Part shown: piece by piece, positions 33,170 to 42,851 of the stretch | Layout: the number at the start of each line of letters is the position of its first letter | How positions within the stretch are numbered: position 1 is the stretch's first letter | Assembly (NCBI RefSeq): GCF_019097595.1 | Contig: NC_080719.1 | Location: 20,066,001 to 20,130,000 of the forward strand | DNA length: 64,000 bases | Source of the DNA: Hemibagrus wyckioides | Taxonomy: Eukaryota; Chordata; Actinopteri; Siluriformes; Bagridae | Reading direction: 5' to 3' | The notes under the pieces: model-generated | What the model was told of the DNA's origin: nothing | Databases searched by the model: none | Seen by the model: only the letters and a program-made list of their open reading frames with translations | Position numbers and translations under genes: made by a program

Positions 33170-34194
33170 TTTGGATGGAGAAAGTTGAAGAAAGGTAAGA
33201 AGCGTGGAGGATCACAGCAGGTGTCCTTGCCATGAAACACCCAGACACACAGTCAGAACGTGCAGCAAGCCATGCACACTATCCCGCTTCCCTGCATGTG
33301 TGTGACCTGCTAGCAGCGTGAGATCAAACTTATACCACAGTGTGAGACATTGTTTACCATTCCCTTAGGGTTAGAGATCTATTCATCCTCTATACGTAAA
33401 GGTCCTTCATTACTGTCTTCTAGAGTACATAGTGGCAAGAAGGGTCTTCACACACAAACACAAACACACACAGGGCTTAACCTGGTCTCGCTGGTCAGTA
33501 AATATGACCCACAGTGAGAAGCATTGCAAGTGATAAGTGGAGTGCAGCTCACGCACACCCAGAGCTAGATAGATCTCTACCCAGAAAATCTCTGCACTTT
33601 GATGGGTGTCCCAAAAGCTGCTCGGACAATTTCACACAATGAGCCGTGATCAGCAGGGGGTGGTAAGACCTACCTGTGACCAAACGCCTCAGCTTAGCAA
33701 TGTGTGAGAGTGTACTGGTGTAAGAGACAACACGGAAGATTAAGTCAGAGGAAGACAGACAGGAAAGAAAGAGAGAGAGAAAGAGAGAAAGTGAGTGTAA
33801 TTGTGTCAGTTCAGAAGCAGATATACAGTATGAGCAGTATTCTGGATTTTAAATACAAATCAATCAGCAAACACTTTATGGGCAGAAATAATAAATAATT
33901 AAATGAATATTACATAGAATATTTCAATCTACTCAAATTATTGTATAAACAATAATAAATTTGTATATATTTAAATACATTTGCTTGAAGGTCTTTGAAA
34001 CCTATGAGTCAAAGATATTCACACACACATGCACTCACACTTCCTTATAGACGCAGTTGTTGCTTTCAAACAAATATGAGGTTACACACACAATTAACAT
34101 TTTTGGCCATGCAAACCATCAGTATGTTTGGTGAAACATTGCGACCATTTCAAATATAAATAGTTTTAGACGTTCCATTAGGCAATAGCATCTT
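33169..34194. other. No gene recognised
   Basis: Unique-looking DNA with short CA and GA tracts (33450, 33766-33790). No supportable coding content. Confidence 0.5.
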
Positions 34195-34625
34195 GTCGTC
34201 ATGTACGGCGAGCTGAGACGGATACAAGCGCTGTAAAAGCGGGCAGACAAATCCAAATCATAAATCAAAATTTACAGAAAGCAGGCCGAGGTCGAGCCAA
34301 AACACAGCGAGCCAGAAACCAGAACGAGATAAAAACCAGGACGTAGAAACAGAACAAAAACGCTCAGCAATGTCAGACAGCGACATACCGAACGCACCGA
34401 GCGTTACATCACGCCAAAAAACACAAGGGTTTAAATACAGGAACTGATTACAAAACAAAGTAAAACGAGGTGAGAGTAATTTGGAAACATGAACCAGATG
34501 ACCAATGACAGGATGTGGGTGGAGACAAGGCATGATGGTAAACAGAAGCACACATGCTTTGTAAACAAACACGTAACAACAAAGTATGTCCGCACTGCTT
34601 GGTGTGAGGAATGAAAAGGAAACAC
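34195..34625 (-). repeat. Unclassified dispersed repeat, reversed
   Basis: On the minus strand it is T-rich with phrases such as 'cagttcctgtatttaaaccc', 'ttgttctgtttctacgtcct' and a final 'ctcagctcgccgtacatgac'. It resembles the texture of 1275-1606 and of common fish repeats. The 124-codon minus frame here is F/S-rich and not a protein I recognise. Confidence 0.45.
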
Positions 34626-35450
34626 CTGGCAACCAGCAGATATTATTTTTTTTTATATTTTAACCTTAAACCTGGTTGCCTCTGCCAGGAGGTTAAGACT
34701 TGGCTGGAAATAGAAACACAAAATCAATATTGTGAAAGATGTTATCCTCCAGATTTAAACTCTATATATTATAAACACGCTTGTTGTCTCAAAACTCAAA
34801 CTCCAGCTAAGTTAAGGATTGCCAAATCTTAAAATCTTAAGTAAATTGAAACTGAATGTCTATAGATTTTGCTCATGGAGAAAAAAAAAAACTTCTCTTT
34901 GGCCTGAGGAACTCTATCTTCACCTATATTTCCGACCACAAAATCACGTTGGAGTGTGACATCGTTAAATGAGAGTATTTGGGGGAAATGCAAGGGGAAA
35001 ACTGAATGCAAATGTATGCATTATTTCCTTCTGCAATACTGTATGCCTTCTTGCAGAAGGGAGCAGTGACACAGTCTAACACTGCGAAATATTTGCATTA
35101 ATGAGATCCAGTCTGAATAGTTCACACTTCCTAGATATACTCAGTTGATATTAAATATTATAGCCAGGTGAATATGGATAAACTGGGCTTTCTAATACAA
35201 ACAAAAAAAAAATTGTAACTAGACATCACTTACCTCAGGCTCACCAGATTCAAATTCATTCCTTTGATTATTTCTTTTTATTTATTTATTTTTTTGGCAT
35301 GACTCTTTCTTGCCTTCACAGTATTGCCAAGGCAACAGAAGGTGACAAAGCATCCAACAAATATACAAATGACCTGTAAATAATAGAAAGCTCAGGATAT
35401 TGATACTAACAATAAATGTCTGTTTCATATTGCTGAGATGACTTACTCGA
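34626..35450. other. No gene recognised
   Basis: AT-rich sequence. Nothing supportable. Confidence 0.5.
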
Positions 35451-36130
35451 GAATATAAGTGCGTTATTTCTTCGCTAACCCTCAGGCTACGACGCCTTTG
35501 CGACAAACACGGCTGCAGCTGCTGCGTTGTCCCTCTCCTTTGAGAATTGTCACTTTTCGGCAGTTGTGAATTTATTACGGAATATTTTCCATATGCTTTA
35601 AAAAAAATTGCATCATTACTGCATCAGAGAGATGATCGTTACGCCGGGAAAAGCGCTTAAGCAAAGCAAATAAAGTGTAATAAAGTGCAAATTATACAAT
35701 ATTAATCGACTCATTTGAATGTGGGGAGAAAATGATTTGATGGTGTAATATCGACGATCGTTCTCAACGGGAAAACGGAATCCATTCTTACTTGAAGGCG
35801 CATTTAAATAACACATTAGCCTACACGACGATTGGTGAAAACGCTCACCAACGTATTTAGAGCAGAGTTACGCCGATATCTACGAGCAACGAGCCTATAA
35901 AACATATGTCTGTTTCTATGGAATGAAGAAAACCCTTTAGATATCTGGATCCATACGAGCTATTAGCGAGGCAAGGCTAAATATAAACCGGGTTATTAAA
36001 CAGAGTAAGGAGAGTTATTTCTATTGTGCAACGGTACAACGGCCCAAAAAATGTCAGGTTTTAAAAGTCAGTGATACAAAGCAAATTAGAACTGAGAGCA
36101 GAGTCATTGATTACCGAATGAGCTTCGAGG
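35451..36130. other. Unique, moderately CpG-containing block
   Basis: Repeat-free and richer in CpG than its flanks ('aggctacgacgcctttgcga', 'agttacgccgatatctacg'). Could be a distal regulatory element. No open frame supports an exon. Confidence 0.3.
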
Positions 36131-36332
36131 ATATAAGGAGGAGATATAATGACTTTCAGTGTAGGACTGGTGAAGTGGGCTTATTTCTTCATTCTAAAAA
36201 AAAAGAAATAAGTTTCAAAATGTAAACCTCGAAAAATTGCAAAATATGGCTCCACTATCTACGAGCACAGGTGACAAATTCCTACTCACCATATGTCATG
36301 TGTAAATATATCTAGTTATTTGGCTTAATAAT

Positions 36333-36464
36333 AACAATAAAATAATAATAATAATAATAATAATTTACTACTGGCATAACTTGTTAATAATATTAATAAC
36401 ATAAACATAAAATAAAAATAAATGTAACTAAATAATAATAATAATAATAATAATAATAGTAATT
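36333..36464. repeat. (AAT)n arrays, duplicated block
   Basis: Two AAT arrays (36337-36364 and 36432-36459) are each followed by near-identical 'agtaatttactactgccatg'-type sequence, so a block of roughly 100 bp is duplicated. Confidence 0.85.
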
Positions 36465-36518
36465 TACTACTGCCATGACTTGTTAAAGGGCTCTAACCCT
36501 TGTCGACCCTGTAATTGA

Positions 36519-36520
36519 GT

Positions 36521-36552
<32 letters not shown>

Positions 36553-36573
36553 CTGTGTGTGTGTGTGTGTGTG
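36519..36573. repeat. (GT)n microsatellite
   Basis: GT dinucleotides with one C interruption. Confidence 0.95.
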
Positions 36574-36575
36574 GT

Positions 36576-36855
36576 GTTTTTCTACACATTCTCCATGTCT
36601 GCGTGAGTTTCCTTCAGGTGCTCCGGTTTCCTATCATCTCCTGAAAACATGCCTGTAGGTGGATTGGCTATGATAAATTGCCCCTAGGTGTGAATGAGTA
36701 AGTGTGTGTGTGTGTTTATGTGTGTGTGTGTGTGTGTGTGGGGCATCGTGTTGGCCGAGCGACCCATCCAGAATGTATTTGTGCCTCGAGCCTCAGATTT
36801 CTGATCCACCATAAACCCCAGCAGGATAATGAGGTTACTTAAGATGAATGAAGGA
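36576..36855 (+). repeat. LINE (L2/CR1-type) 3' end
   Basis: Reads 'ctccggtttcctatcatctc', 'gaaaacatgcctgtaggtgg', 'gataaattgcccctaggtgt', then a GT tract, 'gacccatccagaatgtattt', and ends 'aagatgaatgaagga'. The clearest 5' part of this LINE tail in the window. Confidence 0.72.
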
Positions 36856-37636
36856 CTTATATGTTCAGGTTAACAGATTTTTCTTTCTTTTTTAATGCTC
36901 GGGAAAAGTAGGCACTGTCTTGTTAAGAAAACTGCCAACAACTTTACTAAAAATGCATTAGGAGAAGAGGAGAAATGGGAGGTGGAGGTTAAATATGTTA
37001 GATTAGTCATGGCATTAAGTGGACCACCTGAAAGCATTGGCATATAATGAATGCAGCTGTGGTATTTCATGTGAATGCGAGGAGCAGACTGAAGCAGGGT
37101 TTGTCCTTCGGCGTGGATGTCCTTGTGTTGTTCAGGGGGTTTGCAGAATGTCAACCTCACAGCCATCCACTACACACATATTTAATGTTTTAAAGCATTT
37201 GCAGGCATTAAACATATGGTCTGAAGAGGGAACACACTTGTTAAAGACAGTACAGAGACTCGTGTCCTTTACAAACCTCACAAATCTGTATTATCACATA
37301 AATATGATGGATTGTTCATCCCACAGTTTGGTTTAGAGAAAAGAGCTATTCCTTGTTGTCTACTTGATGTTTATGCTTGACAGCAGGTTAGAATTATTCC
37401 TTCGTTCTAGCAAACTTTCTGAAGCTTACTGAAGAATTCGCTTAACCTTGCGAATGATTAATGAGTGAAAGATTCTGGCAAAAGGAAACAATTTCTGCAA
37501 AGTGACTAGAAGGAATCCTGCTTGATGACTATTCTATAGAAGGTGATATAGTATAAGCAACGATTTTTGCTCAGGACTTAATGGTTTTGCAGTCCACAGA
37601 ATATTGCTAGATTCAAAATTCTTTTTCCAGTTTGAG

Positions 37637-37638
<2 letters not shown>
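36856..37638. other. No gene recognised
   Basis: Unique-looking DNA. Open frames of 98 and 105 codons on opposite strands overlap and show no domain. Confidence 0.5.
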
Positions 37639-37679
<41 letters not shown>

Positions 37680-37807
37680 GGTGATGATAAAAATATCAAT
37701 GTACCTGTACCAATACCTGTTCTTAGAACTAGGCTTAAAAGGAAAATTTAAATTTAATAAAATGTTTTGTACTACATGAAACTCTCATCTCCATAGAAGG
37801 GATAGAA

Positions 37808-37851
<44 letters not shown>
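37639..37851. repeat. Two (GA)n microsatellites
   Basis: GA tracts at about 37639-37676 and 37813-37850 with 140 bp of unique sequence between them. Confidence 0.93.
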
Positions 37852-37853
<2 letters not shown>

Positions 37854-37869
37854 CATATAGCCTGTCCGG

Positions 37870-38470
37870 AGCACAGCCGCTCGCTCGGTCTCATTACCTG
37901 AAGACAGACTGTCGCCATTAAATTGAAATTTAATTTACGAAATTGCATTTTAATGTGCGTATTTCCTTCCATCCGTCCAAATGTGGTTCCCGTCACCAGT
38001 GTGTCCTAAGGACATTTAATTGGGCTAATAGAAGAGCCTATTAATAGCAGAGCTTACAGTTTCTATACTATTTCATCCAAACCCTTATACCATACAGATC
38101 ATGTCTGAGATTGATTAAGACTGCCTTAAATGTCGCTTTATCTTCGTCCTTCATTCTTTTTTTTTTCTGTAATAGTCATATCTAAGTCTCACCAAATTAA
38201 TTAGTCCCTCACCAAGTTATTAGCCAGACGTCAGCAGCGTTTATCAGACCGAGGTTTCGGAGCGAGCAGAAAGAAAACAAATAAATAGCGTGTCTTCTCT
38301 GATTCCTTGTTATCCTCCCGAATCAATTCGCATGCATTCTTGTCAAGGATGTAGTGCTCTGAAATGAGGCTGAGCAGGAAATATTACCAGTAGCGAAATG
38401 TGCCTCCATCTCCACATAATCAAAGGACATTAGAGACTAAGGAGCTTCAAACGGCCTGCATTAAACCGAC
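37870..38470. promoter_or_regulatory. Candidate conserved non-coding block, about 600 bp
   Basis: The longest repeat-free block in the near upstream flank, about 4.4 kb from the pcdh17 start codon. It is rich in homeodomain cores ('gacatttaattgggctaata', 'caccaaattaattagtccct') and has TTTATC and AATCAATTCG words. Its texture fits a distal pcdh17 enhancer, which is inference. Confidence 0.42.
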
Positions 38471-38937
38471 GGGGTTATAATGATATGACAAAGGCGAAGC
38501 ATCTGAAGGATATCAAAGCATACTGTGTGGAAATACATAATGAGCTCTGGTGCGCTGGTCAATTCCACCGCTGCCCCATGGGCAACTCCGTCCCTGTTTC
38601 TGCCCAAGTGCCCAGGGTTTCAACCCCACTGTGGTGTCTGATATACACCTCAAAAGTGCAGAACATCAACTGATCAGTGCTAAAGGGTGAGAAGTTTGGG
38701 GACTTTTTTGTTTTATATTGACTTGGAGTAACATTGTTTCCCTGGAGTGCTTATTCAGCAAAGGCTTGATCAAGAAAGAACTGGATTAGCGGTTTTACAT
38801 TTTACTTTCTCTTACCCAGGAAAAATATCCAAATCATCGTCTCTGATGCACTGACAGATAAACTTTACACATAGTAGCTTATTTGTACTCCTTCAGAATC
38901 TTAAAAACTAAACTGCATTAAAAAAAACTAAGGAGCC

Positions 38938-39735
38938 AGTTACTTATCACTGATCACCACAGATCCCAGTGATGTATCACTAATGACCGTTGTTTCCAGT
39001 GAGGTATCAGTGATTACCAATATTTTGCAGAGGCATATTATTCCAAGTGACCTATCACTGACCACCAATATTCCCAATGACATACCACTAATCACCATTA
39101 TTCCCAGTGACTTATCACAGATCACCATTATTCCCAGTGTTCTATCACTAATCACTATTGTTTCCAGTGACCTATCTCTGATGACCATCATTCCCACTCA
39201 CCTATCACTGACCATTGTTATTCCCAATGACATACCCCTAATTCCAATGACTTATCTCAGATCACCTTTATTCCCAGTCACCTATCACTAACCACTATTA
39301 TTCCCAATGACATACCACTAATTCCAATGACTTATCCCAGATCACCATTATTCCCAGTGTTCTATCTCTAACCACTATTGTTTTCATTGACCTATCTCTG
39401 ATGACCACCATTATTCCAAGTGACCTATCCCTCATCACCATTATCCCCAGTGTCCTCTCACTGATCACCATTATTCCCAATGAAATACCACTAATCAAGC
39501 ATCATGCCGTCACTTATCACTATTATTCCCAGTGACCTTTCACTTGACCATCATTTTCAGTGACCTATCACTTAGCACCATCAATCCCATTAACCTATCA
39601 CTAATCACCAGTGTTCTCAGTGACATATTATTCCGAGTGACCTATCACTGATCACCATCATTTCCTGTGACATCACCATTGATCTCAGTGGCACTGTTTC
39701 TCATAACCTATCATTGATCCCCGTTGTTATCCCCA
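38938..39735. repeat. 30-bp minisatellite with higher-order structure
   Basis: About 24 degenerate copies of a 30-bp unit with core 'cctatcactgatcacc' followed by 'attattcccagtga'. Several 20-bp short units ('atgacataccactaattcca') lie among them. From about 39222 to 39380 a block of one short and two full units (80 bp) occurs twice. The unit length is a multiple of three, which keeps frames open on both strands, so the open frames here are artefacts. Confidence 0.93.
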
Positions 39736-40395
39736 CCTGCATACTTCTTTGTACCTAATTTGAAACTCTCTTCTTGGCTATATTTACAAAAAAATAAAAG
39801 AGAACGATTCCATCCTTAATGATTTCCTGTCCGTTTGCTCACTGACACTGTTTCATTTTGTTTGTGTTCTTAATAGATACTACAGCTTTATGAAAATATG
39901 TAAAAAAAAAATATATATAGTTAGTGTTGCCTTGATCAAATAATTCTTCATTCTATGAATAATGCATTTTGTATACCTTTCCAGGATCGTTTATTCTACT
40001 ATGTCTTCAGAACACCCCTCTTCTTCTTCGTCGTCGTCTTCTTCTACTCCTAACACGTTTTGATTTGCAAGTGTTCATGTTGTTTTTAATGAATCAGTCT
40101 AAACACGTCACCCGGCGACTTTTGTGTTGTTGTTTGTTTGAGCGTGCATTAGCCACTTTCCCCTGAAAAGACTTGGCAACTCCTCTCACTGAGGAGTGAG
40201 AAGTGACCACCAGAGGGCAGTGATGAGCTGAATGAACGCTAGCCTGCTGCATGACCAAAGTCTGCCTGTAAACAGTCCTTTTAGACATTATCATTCACAA
40301 CGGTGTTTGTGGTTCAGCACTTAGTACATACTACATAGATAACTATATAGTACATACTATATAGATGATTTAGTGAGTATTAGAACATATGAAAA
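39736..40395. other. No gene recognised
   Basis: AT-rich with a short TTC/GTC array near 40018-40048. No coding support. Confidence 0.55.
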
Positions 40396-40397
40396 TT

Positions 40398-40401
40398 AAT
40401 A

Positions 40402-40448
<47 letters not shown>

Positions 40449-40465
40449 TATATATGTACTTACAC

Positions 40466-40547
<82 letters not shown>

Positions 40548-40553
40548 GTGTAA
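40398..40553. repeat. AT-rich tract ending in a 94-bp palindrome
   Basis: TA arrays broken by 'taattaatatatatgtactt'. From 40460 to 40553 the arms 'ttacactacctta' and 'taaggtagtgtaa' flank a TA array with one central G, forming a nearly perfect inverted repeat with almost no spacer. Confidence 0.92.
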
Positions 40554-40869
40554 TGTTCTTTTAATTATGGATGCATCAGGAAACCTTTTGAAAAGTAACC
40601 TTTTCATTTTTATTTAATATTATTATTAGTATTATTGTTGTTGTTGTTGTTGTTAAATGCACGAATATCTTACACGCAGCAATATATTTATTTTACTTAC
40701 TTTATTTTTTATATATTAGGTTATAAAGCTAGACTTTTGCTTTAAAACCAGTTCCTAGGCGTAACAACAAACAACAAAGAGGCTACAGTTGCAAACTATG
40801 ATTCAAACTATGCACACTTACAGAGCACCAGTCAGTGGCCGTTAAAACGTAAGTAAACAAACAACACCT

Positions 40870-40922
40870 GACTAACGGACACCATCATCATCATCATCAT
40901 CATCGTCGTCGTCATCAACCTC
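40870..40922. repeat. (CAT)n and (CGT)n array
   Basis: Trinucleotide units CAT and CGT in series at the distal edge of the pcdh17 promoter region. Confidence 0.88.
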
Positions 40923-41230
40923 AGGATTTCAAATCCCGCTACGCGAGTGTGAGCGATTTGAAATCTGGTGCCTGTACCGGGAGGGACGTCCCACTTGGTG
41001 CACCGGTCGCTTAACTCCCCCTCCAAACCTCGAGCGCGTGGTTCAATTGGACAGCAATCCGGAAGCCACGTCCCTCTCCTGCACGTATTGGCTGGCGGAG
41101 GATCAGCAACGACCTTTAACGCACAGTGAGAAAGAGTGAGTTTAGTCAGAGAGAGCCGTTGAGGAGATGGAACCGGCAAAAAACCGGGCGAGAAATTAGA
41201 GCTGCACTGTTTTTAACAGTTCTCGCGACA
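40923..41230 (+). promoter_or_regulatory. pcdh17: Probable pcdh17 core promoter region
   Basis: GC-rich, CpG-dense DNA starting about 1.9 kb before the start codon. It has two inverted CCAAT boxes, ATTGG at 41046-41050 and 41087-41091, and no obvious TATA box. That is typical of CpG-type promoters of neuronal genes. A pair of GATTTNAAATC words (40925 and 40955) lies at its left edge. The transcription start itself cannot be seen. Confidence 0.45.
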
Positions 41231-41590
41231 CGCCTGGGATCTGTTGGACCGGGCCCGCACTTTGTATCGATATCTATATCGATATCTATCTGTTGTCTTT
41301 CTTTATTTCTTTCTTTTTCAATTATTTGGTTTTTAATTTTCGTGGATGTCCGTGCCGTGTCAGTTGCAAGGACGCGCAGATCTGACGGCGATGCGCCGTG
41401 CCACAGGGTTCATTACAGCGCGAACGCCCTTTGTGGATCTATATTCTGTGGTGTTTGGGGCCACAAGGCTCTCATAAAGATTCTTCAGCGGAAGCCCGGT
41501 GACTCACTGCATGCTGCAGCCGCGAGCAGAGGGGACTCACTGCATTCTAATAGGAGGAGAGACGCGGGAGAGGACTCGCCTCGGTGCTAT

Positions 41591-41639
41591 TACACACACG
41601 CACGCACGCACATACACACACGCGCGCGCGCGCGCGCAC
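41591..41639. repeat. 49-bp alternating purine-pyrimidine tract, (CA)n/(CG)n
   Basis: Uninterrupted alternation ending in eight CG units (41621-41636). It lies in the promoter/leader zone of pcdh17. Such tracts are the classic Z-DNA-forming type. Confidence 0.9.
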
Positions 41640-41816
41640 TGCTGGAGCACTTTGCATCCACATCCACGCACTGTAGCGCGCGCTGGACCTCTCCGTGGCT
41701 TTCCTTGGCTTTTTCACAAGAGTGCGCATTAAAAAAAAAGGATGTAACCTGGCTTTTGGTGTGTGTGGATGGTCTTGTTTTTTTTTTCTTTGACTGGACA
41801 GCTCCCTGTGTGCTGG

Positions 41817-42587
41817 GTAAGCGTGCATTTCTAATCTTCTCTTATTCCGTGAGGTGTGATGTGATGAGAGAGAGAGAGAGAGAGAGAATGTCATGTGCGC
41901 GTCAAACCCGGAGCAGGACTTGCTGCTGTGTCACAACCGATGCAACAGATTTGTTTTTTTTTTCTTTTTTTGGAAAAAAGGGGAGGGGGTCCTAAATATT
42001 AAAAAATAAATAAAAAATGACGTTACACTAATGAATAGAAATGGTGAGCGCGTGTAAGGGGTTATTTTGTTTTAACGCATCTGTATTCAGAGTGTTGCAT
42101 CAAGACGGACAGGTACAGATGGGGCCCCAGTTAAGCCGCTCTTTGTGATTAAAAAAAAAAAAAAAACTCTATTAGTAGGCTATACACACATGACGTGTGA
42201 CCTGAGTTGTGCATTTGTATAGTTCAACTCGTGCGCATATATTTTGAAAATACTAGTCCTACGCGTTGATAAAGCATGATAAATAAACACATCGAGCTGT
42301 GCTTAGCTGTAAAGCGTCCGCCGCGTTTCAAGGTTACATTATTTACACGCTGTTCACGTAGTTCGCTGAGGAATGAGGAATATTACACGTCAGATGCGCT
42401 TTTCGTGAGGATGAGGGGAAGAAAAAGCCGCATTAAAAAAAAAAAGAAAAACAAAAAAAAAAGAGATCAGTTTGATTGGCGACTATTAAATGAATCAGGA
42501 ATAATTTACCAGGCATTAATACAGGATTTGCAAAAAAAAAAAAAAAAGCGTTTCCCGACAAACAGTTTGTTTCTATGTGTTTTGCAG
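41817..42587 (+). other. pcdh17: Possible 5'-leader intron of pcdh17
   Basis: Donor-like TGG/GTAAGC at 41816/41817 and a good acceptor, 'ttctatgtgttttgcag', ending at 42587. Removing these 771 bp would place the leader about 265 bases from the start codon and would remove long A and T runs. Not verified by transcripts. Confidence 0.35.
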
Positions 42588-42851
42588 GAAAGACGAATCA
42601 CAAGAAAGGCTGTTCGCTCGTGGAAGCCGGATGGTGGTGATCCAGCGCGCGCAGGCTTTCAGCAGAATATCAATTAGATGTTGAGCCGCAACGCCGCTTG
42701 TGGAAACGTCGAAGAGATTGTTTGACGGCGGAAAAGACCGCACAATGTTTTTGGGCATTGTTTCACCATGAACAGACTTGTAACCGGAGGTGTGAATTGT
42801 GAGCTCGCTGGACGGATCAACAGGTCGCAAGCGTAAAGCGCATCTGGAGCC
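42588..42851 (+). other. pcdh17: pcdh17 proximal 5' leader
   Basis: Leader just before the coding exon. An in-frame TAA at 42834 closes the frame 18 bases upstream, so the ATG at 42852 is the first possible in-frame start of this exon. The context 'ggagccATGG' has G at -3 and G at +4, a strong Kozak match. Confidence 0.6.

Noticed and set aside
38940..39498. Repetitive-protein frames on both strands
   Set aside because: The 30-bp minisatellite unit is divisible by three and lacks stops, so frames open on both strands without coding selection.
41126..41995. 289-codon + strand open frame before pcdh17
   Set aside because: It crosses the CA/CG and T-rich tracts of the leader, has no domain, and its apparent length reflects GC-rich and repeat composition. 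It may act as an upstream frame at most.
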